From assembly GCA_028871345.1 (NCBI GenBank), contig JAGWNK010000005.1, positions 61,652 to 125,651 on the forward strand: a stretch of DNA of 64,000 nucleotides, read 5' to 3'. Shown piece after piece: positions 1-8,822 of this stretch (position 1 is the first letter of the stretch; each line of letters begins with the position of its first letter). Below the pieces are notes generated by a model, which did no database searches, was not told where the DNA came from, and saw nothing but the letters and a program-made list of their open reading frames with translations. The position numbers and the translations under genes are program-made. This stretch comes from Alphaproteobacteria bacterium. Its GTDB lineage: Bacteria > Pseudomonadota > Alphaproteobacteria > Micropepsales > Micropepsaceae.

Positions 1-222
1 CTCGCTCAAGTCGCGCACCAGCCCGACGTTCTGGACAAAGCTCACAGTTTGCGGGCCCGTCTGTCCTTCCGCCGGCGCCGATGTCTCGACATATTCCTCG
101 AATTTCATCTCCTCGCGCTTGAAGGCGGGCGTCGAGATGTTCGCAAGATTGTTCGCGATCGTGTCCATCGACTGGAACGACGCGAGCTGCTGCGAAAGAC
201 TGACCAGTACTGTGTTGTCCAT
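1..222 (-). CDS. flgF: Flagellar basal-body rod protein FlgF, N-terminal part (runs off the window)
   Basis: The first 74 codons of a rod/hook-family protein are visible; the gene continues beyond the left edge. The start MDNTVLVSLSQQLASFQSMD is followed by the ANNLANISTPAFKREEM stretch, which is the conserved N-terminal helix of axial rod proteins that polymerise in the flagellar rod. FlgF is preferred over FlgG because of the short leader before the ANNLAN motif, but only the N-terminus can be judged. A sigma-54 promoter and an ftr-like palindrome lie just upstream, and the gene is divergent from fliL. This is the arrangement expected for a class III flagellar operon in Caulobacter-like bacteria. 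Confidence 0.85.
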   Translation of the reverse strand, partial: MDNTVLVSLSQQLASFQSMDTIANNLANISTPAFKREEMKFEEYVETSAPAEGQTGPQTVSFVQNVGLVRDLSE

Positions 223-262
223 GGGCCGGGATCCTTTCTGGTCCTCGCCGTTGCATGGCGTT

Positions 263-277
263 GCACGGCGCGTGCCA
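263..277 (-). promoter_or_regulatory. Sigma-54 (RpoN) promoter of flgF
   Basis: On the minus strand the bases read TGGCACGCGCCGTGC. The -24 GG and -12 GC are exactly ten bases apart, and only one base differs from the TGGCACG-N4-TTGC consensus. The -12 element ends 41 bases before the flgF start codon. Confidence 0.8.
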
Positions 278-326
278 GCACCAGGACCGCGCTTTGTGCG
301 GCTTTTCCGGGGGCGCCGATGCGTCG

Positions 327-345
327 CCCGGCAAGCCTTGCCGGG
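327..345. promoter_or_regulatory. ftr-like palindrome (probable FlbD-type enhancer site) between flgF and fliL
   Basis: CCCGGCAAGCCTTGCCGGG is a perfect inverted repeat with 8-bp arms and a 3-bp centre. It sits 50 bp upstream of the flgF sigma-54 promoter and about 85 bp upstream of fliL. That position suits an NtrC-family activator of flgF that could also act on fliL. The likeness to Caulobacter ftr elements is from memory. The same CGGCAA-N3-TTGCCG pattern recurs before the flagellin genes in this window. Confidence 0.65.
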
Positions 346-430
346 TGAAGCCTGCCGCAGGTGGGTATTTGAACCACTCCTTAACCACGCCGGCCTAACG
401 TCGCTCCACTTTCAGGGATTGCGACTGGCG

Positions 431-994
431 ATGGCGAAGGAAGACAAGCAAGCCGTTGACGAGGACGAGCCCGAAGCGGGCGAGGACGGCGAGAAGAAAA
501 CGGAAACAGGGCAAGGATTCGTCAAGAAACTTCTGGGCAACCGCAAGCTTCTGATGATCGCCGGAGGCGGCGCCCTGGTGCTGCTGCTGCTGATCGGGGC
601 CGGGCTCTATTTCTTCGTCTTCAGCGGCTCGGACCACGCCGCCGACGCCACCACCGCCGCCATCCCGGAGATGCCGGCGACGCCGCCGCAGGTCGCCTTC
701 TATGACGTTCCCGACCTCATCGTGAACATCCAGACGTCCGACGGCACCTCGGCCTACCTCAAGCTTTCGCTGTCCCTCGAGCTCTACAGCGGCGACGAAA
801 AGGCCGGACTGCAGGTGCTCATGCCGCGCATCGTCGACCAGTTCCAGGGTTACCTGCGCGAATTGCGCGTCGACGATCTCAAGGGATCGGCGGGCATCAT
901 GCGCCTCAAGGAAGAACTGCTGCGGCGGACCAATGTCGCCGCCGCCCCGTACCGCGTCCGCGACGTGCTCCTCAAAGAAATGATCGTGCAGTAG
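431..994 (+). CDS. fliL: Flagellar basal-body protein FliL
   Basis: The 187-aa inner-membrane protein associates with the stator and basal body and supports motor torque. An acidic cytoplasmic N-terminus (residues 1-30) is followed by one membrane segment at about 40-63 and a periplasmic domain with the FliL pattern (VPDLIVNIQTSDG, LKLSLSLEL). The ATG at 431 was chosen because it gives the usual length and topology; upstream extensions have no flagellar similarity and no clear ribosome site. The gene heads a tight operon with fliM, which starts 4 bases after its stop, and is divergent from flgF. Function is firm by family; the exact start is slightly uncertain. Confidence 0.93.
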   Translation: MAKEDKQAVDEDEPEAGEDGEKKTETGQGFVKKLLGNRKLLMIAGGGALVLLLLIGAGLYFFVFSGSDHAADATTAAIPEMPATPPQVAFYDVPDLIVNIQTSDGTSAYLKLSLSLELYSGDEKAGLQVLMPRIVDQFQGYLRELRVDDLKGSAGIMRLKEELLRRTNVAAAPYRVRDVLLKEMIVQ

Positions 995-998
995 AACC

Positions 999-2057
999 AT
1001 GGCCGACGAAACAGAGAAAACCGAATCCGCCGCCGACCCCGCCATCGACCCCATCGCGATCGAACCGATCGCGGGAGGCCCCGGCGAGCGCATCCTGAAC
1101 CAGGAGGAAATCGACTCCCTTCTCGGTTTCGACGTCAACGACGACCAGCTGCAGGACACCTCCGGGGTCCGCGCCATCATCAATTCGGCGCTCGTCTCCT
1201 ACGAGCGCCTGCCGATGCTGGAAATCGTCTTCGACCGCCTGGTGCGGCTGATGACAACGTCGCTGCGCAACTTCACCTCCGACAATGTCGAGGTCAGCCT
1301 CGACAACATCACGTCCATCCGCTTCGGCGACTACCTCAACTCGATCCCGCTGCCGGCGATCCTGGCGGTGTTCCATGCCGAACAGCTCGACAATTACGGG
1401 CTGTTCACCGTCGATTCCAACCTGATCTACTCCATCGTCGACGTGCTTCTCGGCGGACGGCGAGGCTCCTCGGCGATGCGCATCGAGGGACGCCCCTATA
1501 CGACGATCGAGCGCACCCTGGTCCAGCGCATGGTCGAAGTCATCCTCCAGGACATGTGCCAGGCCTTCGATCCGCTGGCGAGCGTCAATTTCCGCCTCGA
1601 CCGGCTCGAGACGAACCCGCGTTTCGCCGCCATCGCGCGCCCGGCCAACGCCGCCATCCTCGTCAAGCTGCGCGTCGACATGGAGGACCGCGGCGGACGC
1701 ACCGAGCTGCTTCTGCCCTACGCCACGCTGGAGCCCATCCGCAAGCTGCTGCTGCAGCAGTTCATGGGCGAAAAATTCGGCCGCGACTCCATCTGGGAGA
1801 GCCATCTGGCGACCGAATTGTGGTCCACCAAACTCGAAATCGACGCCATCCTCGATGAGCAGATCATGCCGCTGAACAAGATCATGAACCTGCAGGTGGG
1901 CGAGACGGTGATGCTCAACGCCTCGCCGGAGTCCAAGATCGAGCTGCGCTGCCGCGGCGTGCCGCTGCTGCGCGGCCGCATGGGACGCGCCGGTTCCTCG
2001 GTCGCCGTGCGCGTCGAAGAAGCCATCGAACGCACCGACGCCTCGAAGGCGCTCTAG
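999..2057 (+). CDS. fliM: Flagellar motor switch protein FliM
   Basis: FliM (352 aa) forms the middle of the C-ring, binds CheY-P and passes the switching signal to FliG. The N-terminal CheY-binding peptide is visible as LNQEEIDSLLGF at about residues 33-44. It is followed by the CheC-like middle domain (the SIRFGDYLNSIPLPAILAVF region) and a C-terminal SpoA/SURF domain (LQVGETVMLNASPESKIELR). Length is normal for the family. It lies between fliL and a DUF6468 gene in one operon and is presumably co-transcribed with them. Confidence 0.97.
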   Translation: MADETEKTESAADPAIDPIAIEPIAGGPGERILNQEEIDSLLGFDVNDDQLQDTSGVRAIINSALVSYERLPMLEIVFDRLVRLMTTSLRNFTSDNVEVSLDNITSIRFGDYLNSIPLPAILAVFHAEQLDNYGLFTVDSNLIYSIVDVLLGGRRGSSAMRIEGRPYTTIERTLVQRMVEVILQDMCQAFDPLASVNFRLDRLETNPRFAAIARPANAAILVKLRVDMEDRGGRTELLLPYATLEPIRKLLLQQFMGEKFGRDSIWESHLATELWSTKLEIDAILDEQIMPLNKIMNLQVGETVMLNASPESKIELRCRGVPLLRGRMGRAGSSVAVRVEEAIERTDASKAL

Positions 2058-2069
2058 GAGATGACGACC

Positions 2070-2453
2070 ATGACGCTCGGCACCGGTCTTGAAATGGCAT
2101 TGTGCCTGCTGCTTGCGGCCACCCTCGCCTACTGCATCGTGCTCGAACGCCGGCTGCGCGCCGTGCGCAAGGGCCAGGAAGGACTGAGGAAGACCATCGG
2201 CGACCTCAACGGCGCCATTGCCGGCGCCGGCGCCTCGCTGCGAGCCCTGAAAGCCGCCGCCGCAGACGCCGCCGAAACGCTCGACGACCGCCTGAAGCGC
2301 TCGCGCGCCCTGGCCGATGAGCTGTCGCTCTTGACGGCGTCGGGCGAACGCATCGCCCAGCGCTTCGACCGCGCGCCCGAGCGCCCCACCTCGACCGGGC
2401 TTCCCTCAGGCACGGTGATGCACCGCCTCGATGCCCTCAGAGCAGTGCGATGA
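2070..2453 (+). CDS. DUF6468 flagellar-operon membrane protein (possible PflI relative)
   Basis: This 127-aa protein has one N-terminal membrane segment (about residues 5-22) followed by an Arg/Ala-rich helical region likely to form a coiled coil. Proteins of this type sit directly after fliM in alphaproteobacterial flagellar operons. The Caulobacter flagellar-positioning protein PflI is, from memory, in the same place, so a positioning role is possible but unproven here. The ATG at 2070 is preferred because GGAG at 2057-2060 is nine bases upstream, while the in-frame ATG at 2061 touches it. The stop overlaps the next gene by ATGA. Confidence 0.75.
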   Translation: MTLGTGLEMALCLLLAATLAYCIVLERRLRAVRKGQEGLRKTIGDLNGAIAGAGASLRALKAAAADAAETLDDRLKRSRALADELSLLTASGERIAQRFDRAPERPTSTGLPSGTVMHRLDALRAVR

Positions 2454-3160
2454 AAGGGATCCTGTCACACGTCAGGCTGCTGCCGGCCGTCATCCTGGTC
2501 GGCATGGCGCTCTTGGGCGTCAAGGGCGAGTCCCTGATCCACAGCGCCTGGGCCCGGGACGTTTCCGCGACACCGAGCGAGGCCAGCGTGCTGGCCAACG
2601 ACACCGCCCCCGTCGCCAAGGATGCGACCGATGACGAGGGCGGCGCGACGTCTTCCGAAGTTGACGTCCTCACCGGTCTTGCCAAGCGGCGCGCCGCGCT
2701 CGACGCGCGCGAAGCCGATCTCAACATGCGCGCCCAGGTCCTGGCGGCAGCCGAGGCTCGCGTCGACAGCAAGATCAGTACGCTGAAGCAGATGCAGGAT
2801 CAGATGAACACGCTGCTGCAGCAGCGCGACGCCGACGAGAAGCAGCAGCTCGCCTCGCTGGTGAAGACCTATTCGGCCATGCGGCCCAGGGATGCGGCGC
2901 GCATCTTCGACAATCTGCCGGATGACGTCCTGGTGCCGGTGGCCCAGGCGATGAAGTCCGATGCGCTCGCCCCCGTGCTGGCGGCGATGAACCCCGATGC
3001 GGCGCAGAAGCTGACCACCAAGCTGGCCGGCCGCCTGAAGCTGCCCGACACCGCCGCACCGGCCGCAGCCGCGGCGCCCACGACAACCGCTTCGGCGCCG
3101 ACGCCGGCCCCGGCCGCGCCGTCCAGCGGGCCGCAGGCGGCCGCGCCGAAACGGCAATAG
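2450..3160 (+). CDS. MotE-family flagellar stator chaperone (MgtE-N-like)
   Basis: A 236-aa secreted or anchored protein. It has an N-terminal hydrophobic segment (about 8-25), a long helical coiled coil (about 80-130) and a compact domain (about 140-190, with MRPRDAARIFDNLPDDVLVPV) of the MgtE-N/MotE type. It ends in a Pro/Ala/Thr-rich low-complexity tail. In rhizobia MotE is a periplasmic chaperone for MotC; a similar assembly role is inferred. The start overlaps the previous stop as ATGA, so it belongs to the fliL operon. The tail is probably disordered. Confidence 0.78.
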   Translation: MKGILSHVRLLPAVILVGMALLGVKGESLIHSAWARDVSATPSEASVLANDTAPVAKDATDDEGGATSSEVDVLTGLAKRRAALDAREADLNMRAQVLAAAEARVDSKISTLKQMQDQMNTLLQQRDADEKQQLASLVKTYSAMRPRDAARIFDNLPDDVLVPVAQAMKSDALAPVLAAMNPDAAQKLTTKLAGRLKLPDTAAPAAAAAPTTTASAPTPAPAAPSSGPQAAAPKRQ

Positions 3161-3175
3161 TCGGAGGCGGAGCGC

Positions 3176-6100
3176 ATGCGCTTGATGCGACATTGTCCGG
3201 GCATCCTCGCCGCTTTCGCGCTTGTCGCCTGCCTGGCGGGCGCGGCTTCGGCCGACAGTGTCGCCACGACCACGGCGGACGGCTATGCCCGCCTCTTTTT
3301 CAGGCTCGATCCCGCGGCCCAGGTCACGGCACAGGTGACGGGCGGGGTCCTCGTCATCAAATTCGACCGCAAGGTCGCGATCTCACCGGCGACGATCGCA
3401 ACTGCCTTGCCGTCCTACATCTCCCAAGGCCGCGCCGATCCCAACGGCAAGGCGCTGCGCTTCGTCCTGGTTCAGCCGGTGCGGCTGCACACGAGCACGT
3501 CGCAAGGCCGGGCCGCAGTGGACCTTCTGCCGGCCCGCTTCAGCGGCACCCCGCCGGACCTACCGCCGCCGCCGCCGCCGGCACCCACGACCGTCGATCC
3601 CTCCACGCTTGCCACGCTGAACGTGCGGGCCGGCGCCTACCAGAACTACACGCGCATCGTGTTCGACTGGCCGAAGACCGTGCCTTATGCGGTGTTCCCC
3701 GGCGACCGGCGGCTGACCGTGCGCTTCGAGGCGTTGGCCAGGCCCGATTTCTCGGCCATGACGCGCCTGGCCCCGCCCTGGGTGAAGGCCGCCGGCTGGC
3801 ACGTCGAGAACCGCGGCATCGTCGTCGAGTTCACGACCGATGCGGCGTCCGGCTTCCACGACTTTCGCGACGGCACACACATCGTCATCGACATCCTGGC
3901 GCCCAAGACCGACGCAGATGCCTACAAGCCCGCGGGCATCGCCAAACCCCTGGCGACGGCCCTGGCCAAGCACCCCGGCATGTCCACCGCGCAGGCGCAG
4001 GCGATCGCGGAGACCGCCGACAAACTCAACGGCACCAAGCCGACCGACATCAAACAGCAAGCACCGGTCGGGCAACCGGCAGCGCCGGCGGACGCGCCGG
4101 CGGATGCCAGCAAGACACCGAACGCCACGCCCGCTCTGCAGGCCGCCGATACCCGCTTCACGCGCAGCGGCGTCGTGTTGACGTTCCCCGGCGCGGGACG
4201 GCGCGGCTCCGCGGTCTTCATCCGCGGCCTCACCGCCTGGATCGTGCTGGAAGGTGCGGCGCCGCTCGACGCCGAGAAGCTGAAGTCGCAGCTCGCCGAT
4301 TTCTCGACCGACGTCGAAGCCGCCTCCAGCAGCACCGTCAGCGTGCTGCGCCTGTCGCTGAAGACGCCCGAACAGATCGCCGCCACCGCCGAAGGCTCGC
4401 TCCTCAAGGTGACCATCACGCCAGACGCTGCCAGCAGCGCCATCGCTGTGGGTTTCGCCCGCAACCAGGACAATCCCACGCATTCCTCGCTGTCGACGCT
4501 GCTGCCCGGCGCCACCCAACCGCTCACCCTGGTCGACCCGGTGGCTGGCGACGAACTGATCGTGGTGCCCGGCGAAGCCGGACGCGCCATGACGACCGAG
4601 CGCCGCTACGTGGAATTCACCGCGCTTGGGACCGCTTCGGGGCTCGTCTTCCTGCCGCTGGTCGACGACTTGTCGGTCACGGTCAACACGACGCGCGTGA
4701 TCATCACCAGGCCCGGCGGGCTGTCGCTGACGCCGCCCACCATGCCGGCCGCGGCGACCCCGGAGGCCCTGGCCGAAAAGGGCCAAGGCCCCTGCTTCCT
4801 CGACTTCGAGCAGTGGAAGAAGGTGACCGGAGGAACCTTCCTGGCGACGGAACGCCGGCTGAGGGCTTCGATCGCGCGGCTGAAACCGGAACAGGCGAGC
4901 CACGCGCGCTTGGTTCTGGCACGCTTCTATATCGCCAACGGCTTTGCCGCGGAGGCCCTCGGCCTGGTCAATTTGATGCAGACGCTCGATCCGTCACTGT
5001 CGAGCGACATGCAGCTGCAGGCCATCAAGGCAGCCGCGGATTACGAGATGGGGCGCTATCGCGAGGCGAACAATGCGCTCGCCGGTGCCCAGTTCGATTC
5101 CGATCGGCACGCGGCGCTGTGGCGAGGACTGATCGAAGCCGCGCTCGAACAATGGACGCCCGCGCACGCCGATCTGGAGCGCGCCATGCCGGTGCTCGAC
5201 AGCTACAGCAAGGCCATGCACGCCAAGGTCCGCCTCGCCAACGCCGAGGCGGCGCTGGGGATCGGCCGCCTGGAGATCGCCGATGCGCAGCTGTCGCGCA
5301 TACCCGAAGGCCTCGAGCGGCCGTTGATGCTGGAAGCGGCGCTCGACCGCGCCAGGCTCTATGCCGCGGAAAACCGCCAGCGCCCGGCCGACAAGCTGTT
5401 CGCGGCGGTGGAATCGAGCGGCGACGAACGGCTCGCCACCAAGGCCATCTACTATCGCATCACCGCCGCGTTTGCCGCCGGCAGGATGCCCGCCGCCGCG
5501 GCGATCAACGGGCTGGAGCGGCTGCGCTTCCGCTGGCGCGGCGACGTCCTCGAACTCAACACGCTGCGCAAGCTCGCCTCGCTCTACTTCGGACAGAAGA
5601 ACTGGCGTGACGGGCTGCGCACCCTGCGCATCGCCAGCGCCAACTTCCCCAATGACGACATGGCCGGCAAGGCGCAGGACGACATGCGCAACGCCTTCGT
5701 CGAGCTGTTCCTCAAAGGCAAGGCCGACAGCATGCCGCCCATCGAGTCGCTGGCGCTGTTCTACGATTTCATCGACCTGACGCCCATCGGCCCGGACGGC
5801 GACGAGATGATCCGGCGCATGGCCGACCGGCTGGTGGCCGTCGATCTTCTGGGACCGGCCGCCGATCTGTTGAACTACCAGGTCACCAAGCGGCTGGACG
5901 GCATCGCCCGCGCCCAGGTGGCGACACGCCTGGCGATGATCCAGATCATGGACCACAAGCCGCAGGACGCCATCGCCACGCTGCGCTCAACCCAGATCGC
6001 CGGCCTGCCCGACGACGTGAACCACCAGCGCATTCTGCTGGAGGCCCGCGCCATGGCCCAAGAGAAGTTGTGGGATCAGGCGCTGGACCTGATCTCGGTT

Positions 6101-6475
6101 GATCAGGCGCCCGACACCGAGCAGCTGAGGGCCGACATCTATTGGGAGAGCGGCAACTGGGCCGTCTCGGCCCAAAAGGCCGAGGCGGCGCTCGGCCCGC
6201 GCTGGAGCGACGCGACGCCGTTGACGCCCGCGGAGCGCCAGCAGGTGATGCGCATGGCGGTGGCCTATTCCATGGCCAATGACGAGACCAGCCTGGAGCG
6301 CATCCGCGACCATTTCGGACCGAAGATGAACGCGAGCCCCGACGCCAGCGCGTTTTTGGTCATCACCCAGCGCATCGACTTGCACGGCGTGGCCTTCCGC
6401 GACGCTGCCGCCCAGGTGGCTTCGGTCGACTCGCTCACCGCCTTCATGAAAGACCTGCAGAAGCGTCCGCTGTAA
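3176..6475 (+). CDS. Large secreted TPR protein at the end of the fliL-fliM operon
   Basis: This 1099-aa protein begins with a signal peptide (MRLMRHCPGILAAFALVACLA, cleavage probably after ASA near residue 26). Residues about 30-110 and 145-240 resemble paired AMIN-like beta domains, separated by a Pro-rich linker (PPPPPPAP). Residues about 550-1090 are helical TPR-type repeats. The gene follows the MotE-like gene by 15 bases with a good GGAGGCGGAG ribosome site. A large TPR protein in this position is also known in Caulobacter-type fliL operons. A periplasmic scaffold for motor or wall interaction is inferred; no enzymatic motif was seen. Confidence 0.75.
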   Translation: MRLMRHCPGILAAFALVACLAGAASADSVATTTADGYARLFFRLDPAAQVTAQVTGGVLVIKFDRKVAISPATIATALPSYISQGRADPNGKALRFVLVQPVRLHTSTSQGRAAVDLLPARFSGTPPDLPPPPPPAPTTVDPSTLATLNVRAGAYQNYTRIVFDWPKTVPYAVFPGDRRLTVRFEALARPDFSAMTRLAPPWVKAAGWHVENRGIVVEFTTDAASGFHDFRDGTHIVIDILAPKTDADAYKPAGIAKPLATALAKHPGMSTAQAQAIAETADKLNGTKPTDIKQQAPVGQPAAPADAPADASKTPNATPALQAADTRFTRSGVVLTFPGAGRRGSAVFIRGLTAWIVLEGAAPLDAEKLKSQLADFSTDVEAASSSTVSVLRLSLKTPEQIAATAEGSLLKVTITPDAASSAIAVGFARNQDNPTHSSLSTLLPGATQPLTLVDPVAGDELIVVPGEAGRAMTTERRYVEFTALGTASGLVFLPLVDDLSVTVNTTRVIITRPGGLSLTPPTMPAAATPEALAEKGQGPCFLDFEQWKKVTGGTFLATERRLRASIARLKPEQASHARLVLARFYIANGFAAEALGLVNLMQTLDPSLSSDMQLQAIKAAADYEMGRYREANNALAGAQFDSDRHAALWRGLIEAALEQWTPAHADLERAMPVLDSYSKAMHAKVRLANAEAALGIGRLEIADAQLSRIPEGLERPLMLEAALDRARLYAAENRQRPADKLFAAVESSGDERLATKAIYYRITAAFAAGRMPAAAAINGLERLRFRWRGDVLELNTLRKLASLYFGQKNWRDGLRTLRIASANFPNDDMAGKAQDDMRNAFVELFLKGKADSMPPIESLALFYDFIDLTPIGPDGDEMIRRMADRLVAVDLLGPAADLLNYQVTKRLDGIARAQVATRLAMIQIMDHKPQDAIATLRSTQIAGLPDDVNHQRILLEARAMAQEKLWDQALDLISVDQAPDTEQLRADIYWESGNWAVSAQKAEAALGPRWSDATPLTPAERQQVMRMAVAYSMANDETSLERIRDHFGPKMNASPDASAFLVITQRIDLHGVAFRDAAAQVASVDSLTAFMKDLQKRPL

Positions 6476-6535
6476 GGCCTGGAGGTCGGGAGAAGCAGCA
6501 CCTCCGCGCAATCCCGCCATCGCGGCTGCCGCCCT

Positions 6536-8677
6536 TCAATCCGCAGGCGCGAGCACCTTGGCGAGGAAGGCGGCGCCCGCCTTGTCGGCCTCGGCCCACG
6601 AGGCGTGGCGCAGGAATCCGTGGATCTCGTTGGGGATCACCAACTCCTCGTAGGGAATGTGACGGGCGTCGAGGCGGCGGGCCAGATCGATGGTCTGCGA
6701 GAACGGCACGTTGCGGTCATCGTCGCCCTGGATCAGGAGCACCGGCGATTTCCAGGTGTCGATGGCGGCGATGGGCGAAGAATCGAAGGCGACCTTCATC
6801 GCCTCGTCGACATCGCCCTTCTCGTAGCGCTTCACGGGCTTGCCGAACCATTCCTCGATGAAACGCGACCAGTCGTGCACGCCGTGATAATCGACACCCG
6901 CCTTGAAGACATCCGAATTGCGCGCCAGCGCCAGCGCGGTGAGGTAGCCGCCGTAAGACCCGCCCCAGATGCCGATGCGGGCGGGATCGACACCCGGAAC
7001 CTGCTGCAGATACCGCGCGCCCGCTAAGACGTCTTGGTATTCGGCGGCGCCGGCAGGGCCGGCGTGGTCGGGATGGTCGAAGGCACGGCCGTAGCCGATG
7101 CCCAGCCGGTAGTTCACCGACAGGACGGTGAAGCCGTGCGCCGCCAGATACTGGTTCACTGCATAGGCGTTGGAATAGTAGTCCATGTAGTGCCAGCCGA
7201 GCAGCATCTGGCGCGGCGGCCCGCCATGCACGAAGATGATACCGGGTTTGGTCCTGCCGTCGGCGGCCTGAAACAGCTGGCCATGGATCGTCAGCCCGTC
7301 AGGCGACGAAAACGTCACGCGCCGCGGGACGATGAGCGCCTCGGTAGGAAAATCCCTGGGCACGGGCGCCGCGTGGAGATCGCGTTCGCCCCTGCCGTCC
7401 AGGCCGATCATCGCCACGGAGGGCGGCGCCTTGGCGCCTGCCTCAACGAACGCGACGGAATTGTCGCCGGCGACGACCGGCGACCACTGAAGCCCGTCAC
7501 CCGCCGTCAGCGCCGCAGGGTTCTCACCATCGACGGACACGCGGAACAGATGCCGCCGGTCGTCGTCGCTTGCCTGCGCGCCCGTATTGGCGTCGTAGAT
7601 CAGGTAACGGCCGTCGCGGCTTTCACTGACATGCTCGACCATGAACGGTCCCGGCGTGAGAAGCGAAGGCGTGCCCCCGTTCGCCGAGATCGCATAAAGA
7701 TGGGGCCAGTTGTCGAGTTCGGCGAGGAAGACGAGCCGGTCGCCGGCCGCCCAATGCAGATTGGCTTCGCCCTCGGTCTCGGGGTAGGAGCCGAGCAGCG
7801 TGTCGGGGCTCTGCCAGACCTTGCGGCCCGCGCCGGTCGCGGCATCCGCCACCCAGATCGACCAGGGATGAGGAACCTCTTTCAGGATGGGCTCGGGCGC
7901 ACCTTCGGCGCCCGGCTGGCGCACGAAGGCGATCCTGGTGCCGTCTTTCGACCAGACGGGCATGGCGTCGCGTCCGGTCGAGGGCGCGAGATAGACGAGC
8001 GGCGCGTCCTTGCCCGCATAGACGGCGATGAAGCTGTGGTCGCTGTTGCCGCCATTGCTGTCGGTGCGGTCGGAGACGAACGCGAGGCGCCTGCCGTCGG
8101 GCGACCATTTGAGAGCGTCCGCGTGGCCGCGATCGAAGCACAGCTGCACCGGCTTGGCCTTGCCCGAAAGATGGGCGAGCCAGACCTGATGATCCTTGAC
8201 GAAAGCGACACGGCCGTCGTCGGTGACGGCGGGATGATCGCCTTCGGCCACCTTCACCGGCGTACGCCCGTCGGCGGACCAGATCGTCACCTTGGGCTGG
8301 GCGGGCGCGGAATCGGGATCAGGCGCCAGATCGTCCACTGCCGGCCAGTTCGCGTCGTGATCGCCGCCGCGCACGTAAACGAGATGCCTGCCGTCGGGCG
8401 AGAAGGCAAGCTGGGTGATCTCCTGGCCGTCGTCCCGGGTGTACTGCGTCACCTGTTTGGGCGCGAAGGACGGGCCTTGGGCGACCCAGACATTGCGCAC
8501 GCCGTCGACGACGCGCACCCAGGCGATGCGGTCGGCATGGTCGGCCGAGGCAATTTCCGCCACGAAGGGATAGGACAGGACCTGATCCATCGTGAACGCA
8601 CCCTCGCGCGCGGGCGCGGCTTGGGAGGCCAGCGCGCAGACCGCGGACAGGCAAACGGCAAGAGCGAAGCGGAACAC
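6536..8677 (-). CDS. S9-family prolyl oligopeptidase (DPP/acylaminoacyl type), exported
   Basis: A 713-aa serine peptidase with an N-terminal signal peptide, a WD40-like (PD40) beta-propeller that limits access to the active site, and a C-terminal alpha/beta-hydrolase. The catalytic Ser lies in GIWGGSYGGYLTAL, the Asp in LLIQGDDDRNV and the His in NEIHGFLRH. The GTG at 8677 was chosen because GGGGGA lies six bases upstream and a signal peptide (VFRFALAVCLSAVCALASQA) follows directly; the open frame further upstream is unlikely to be coding. It probably trims oligopeptides in the periplasm. It shares a short intergenic region with the divergent isoaspartyl peptidase. Confidence 0.92.
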   Translation of the reverse strand: MFRFALAVCLSAVCALASQAAPAREGAFTMDQVLSYPFVAEIASADHADRIAWVRVVDGVRNVWVAQGPSFAPKQVTQYTRDDGQEITQLAFSPDGRHLVYVRGGDHDANWPAVDDLAPDPDSAPAQPKVTIWSADGRTPVKVAEGDHPAVTDDGRVAFVKDHQVWLAHLSGKAKPVQLCFDRGHADALKWSPDGRRLAFVSDRTDSNGGNSDHSFIAVYAGKDAPLVYLAPSTGRDAMPVWSKDGTRIAFVRQPGAEGAPEPILKEVPHPWSIWVADAATGAGRKVWQSPDTLLGSYPETEGEANLHWAAGDRLVFLAELDNWPHLYAISANGGTPSLLTPGPFMVEHVSESRDGRYLIYDANTGAQASDDDRRHLFRVSVDGENPAALTAGDGLQWSPVVAGDNSVAFVEAGAKAPPSVAMIGLDGRGERDLHAAPVPRDFPTEALIVPRRVTFSSPDGLTIHGQLFQAADGRTKPGIIFVHGGPPRQMLLGWHYMDYYSNAYAVNQYLAAHGFTVLSVNYRLGIGYGRAFDHPDHAGPAGAAEYQDVLAGARYLQQVPGVDPARIGIWGGSYGGYLTALALARNSDVFKAGVDYHGVHDWSRFIEEWFGKPVKRYEKGDVDEAMKVAFDSSPIAAIDTWKSPVLLIQGDDDRNVPFSQTIDLARRLDARHIPYEELVIPNEIHGFLRHASWAEADKAGAAFLAKVLAPAD

Positions 8678-8822
8678 CCAATTCCCCCTATGGCGCGACC
8701 CCGGGAGCTTAGGATGATTTCGCGGCCTGTGAAAACCGGCGCCTCGAACCTGCCGTACCCGGCAATTCCGGCTGGCTGTTTCTTCCTCTATAGTCGCCCC
8801 CACCTTTTCGAGGGAGATGGCG

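Noticed and set aside
119..430. Longer fliL reading frame starting at 119
   Set aside because: The extra N-terminus overlaps flgF and its promoter, has no FliL similarity, and the ATG at 431 gives the normal topology.
8757..8775. ftr-like sequence ACCCGGCAATTCCGGCT before the isoaspartyl peptidase
   Set aside because: It lacks a proper second half and no sigma-54 promoter lies nearby; the genes on both sides are not flagellar.
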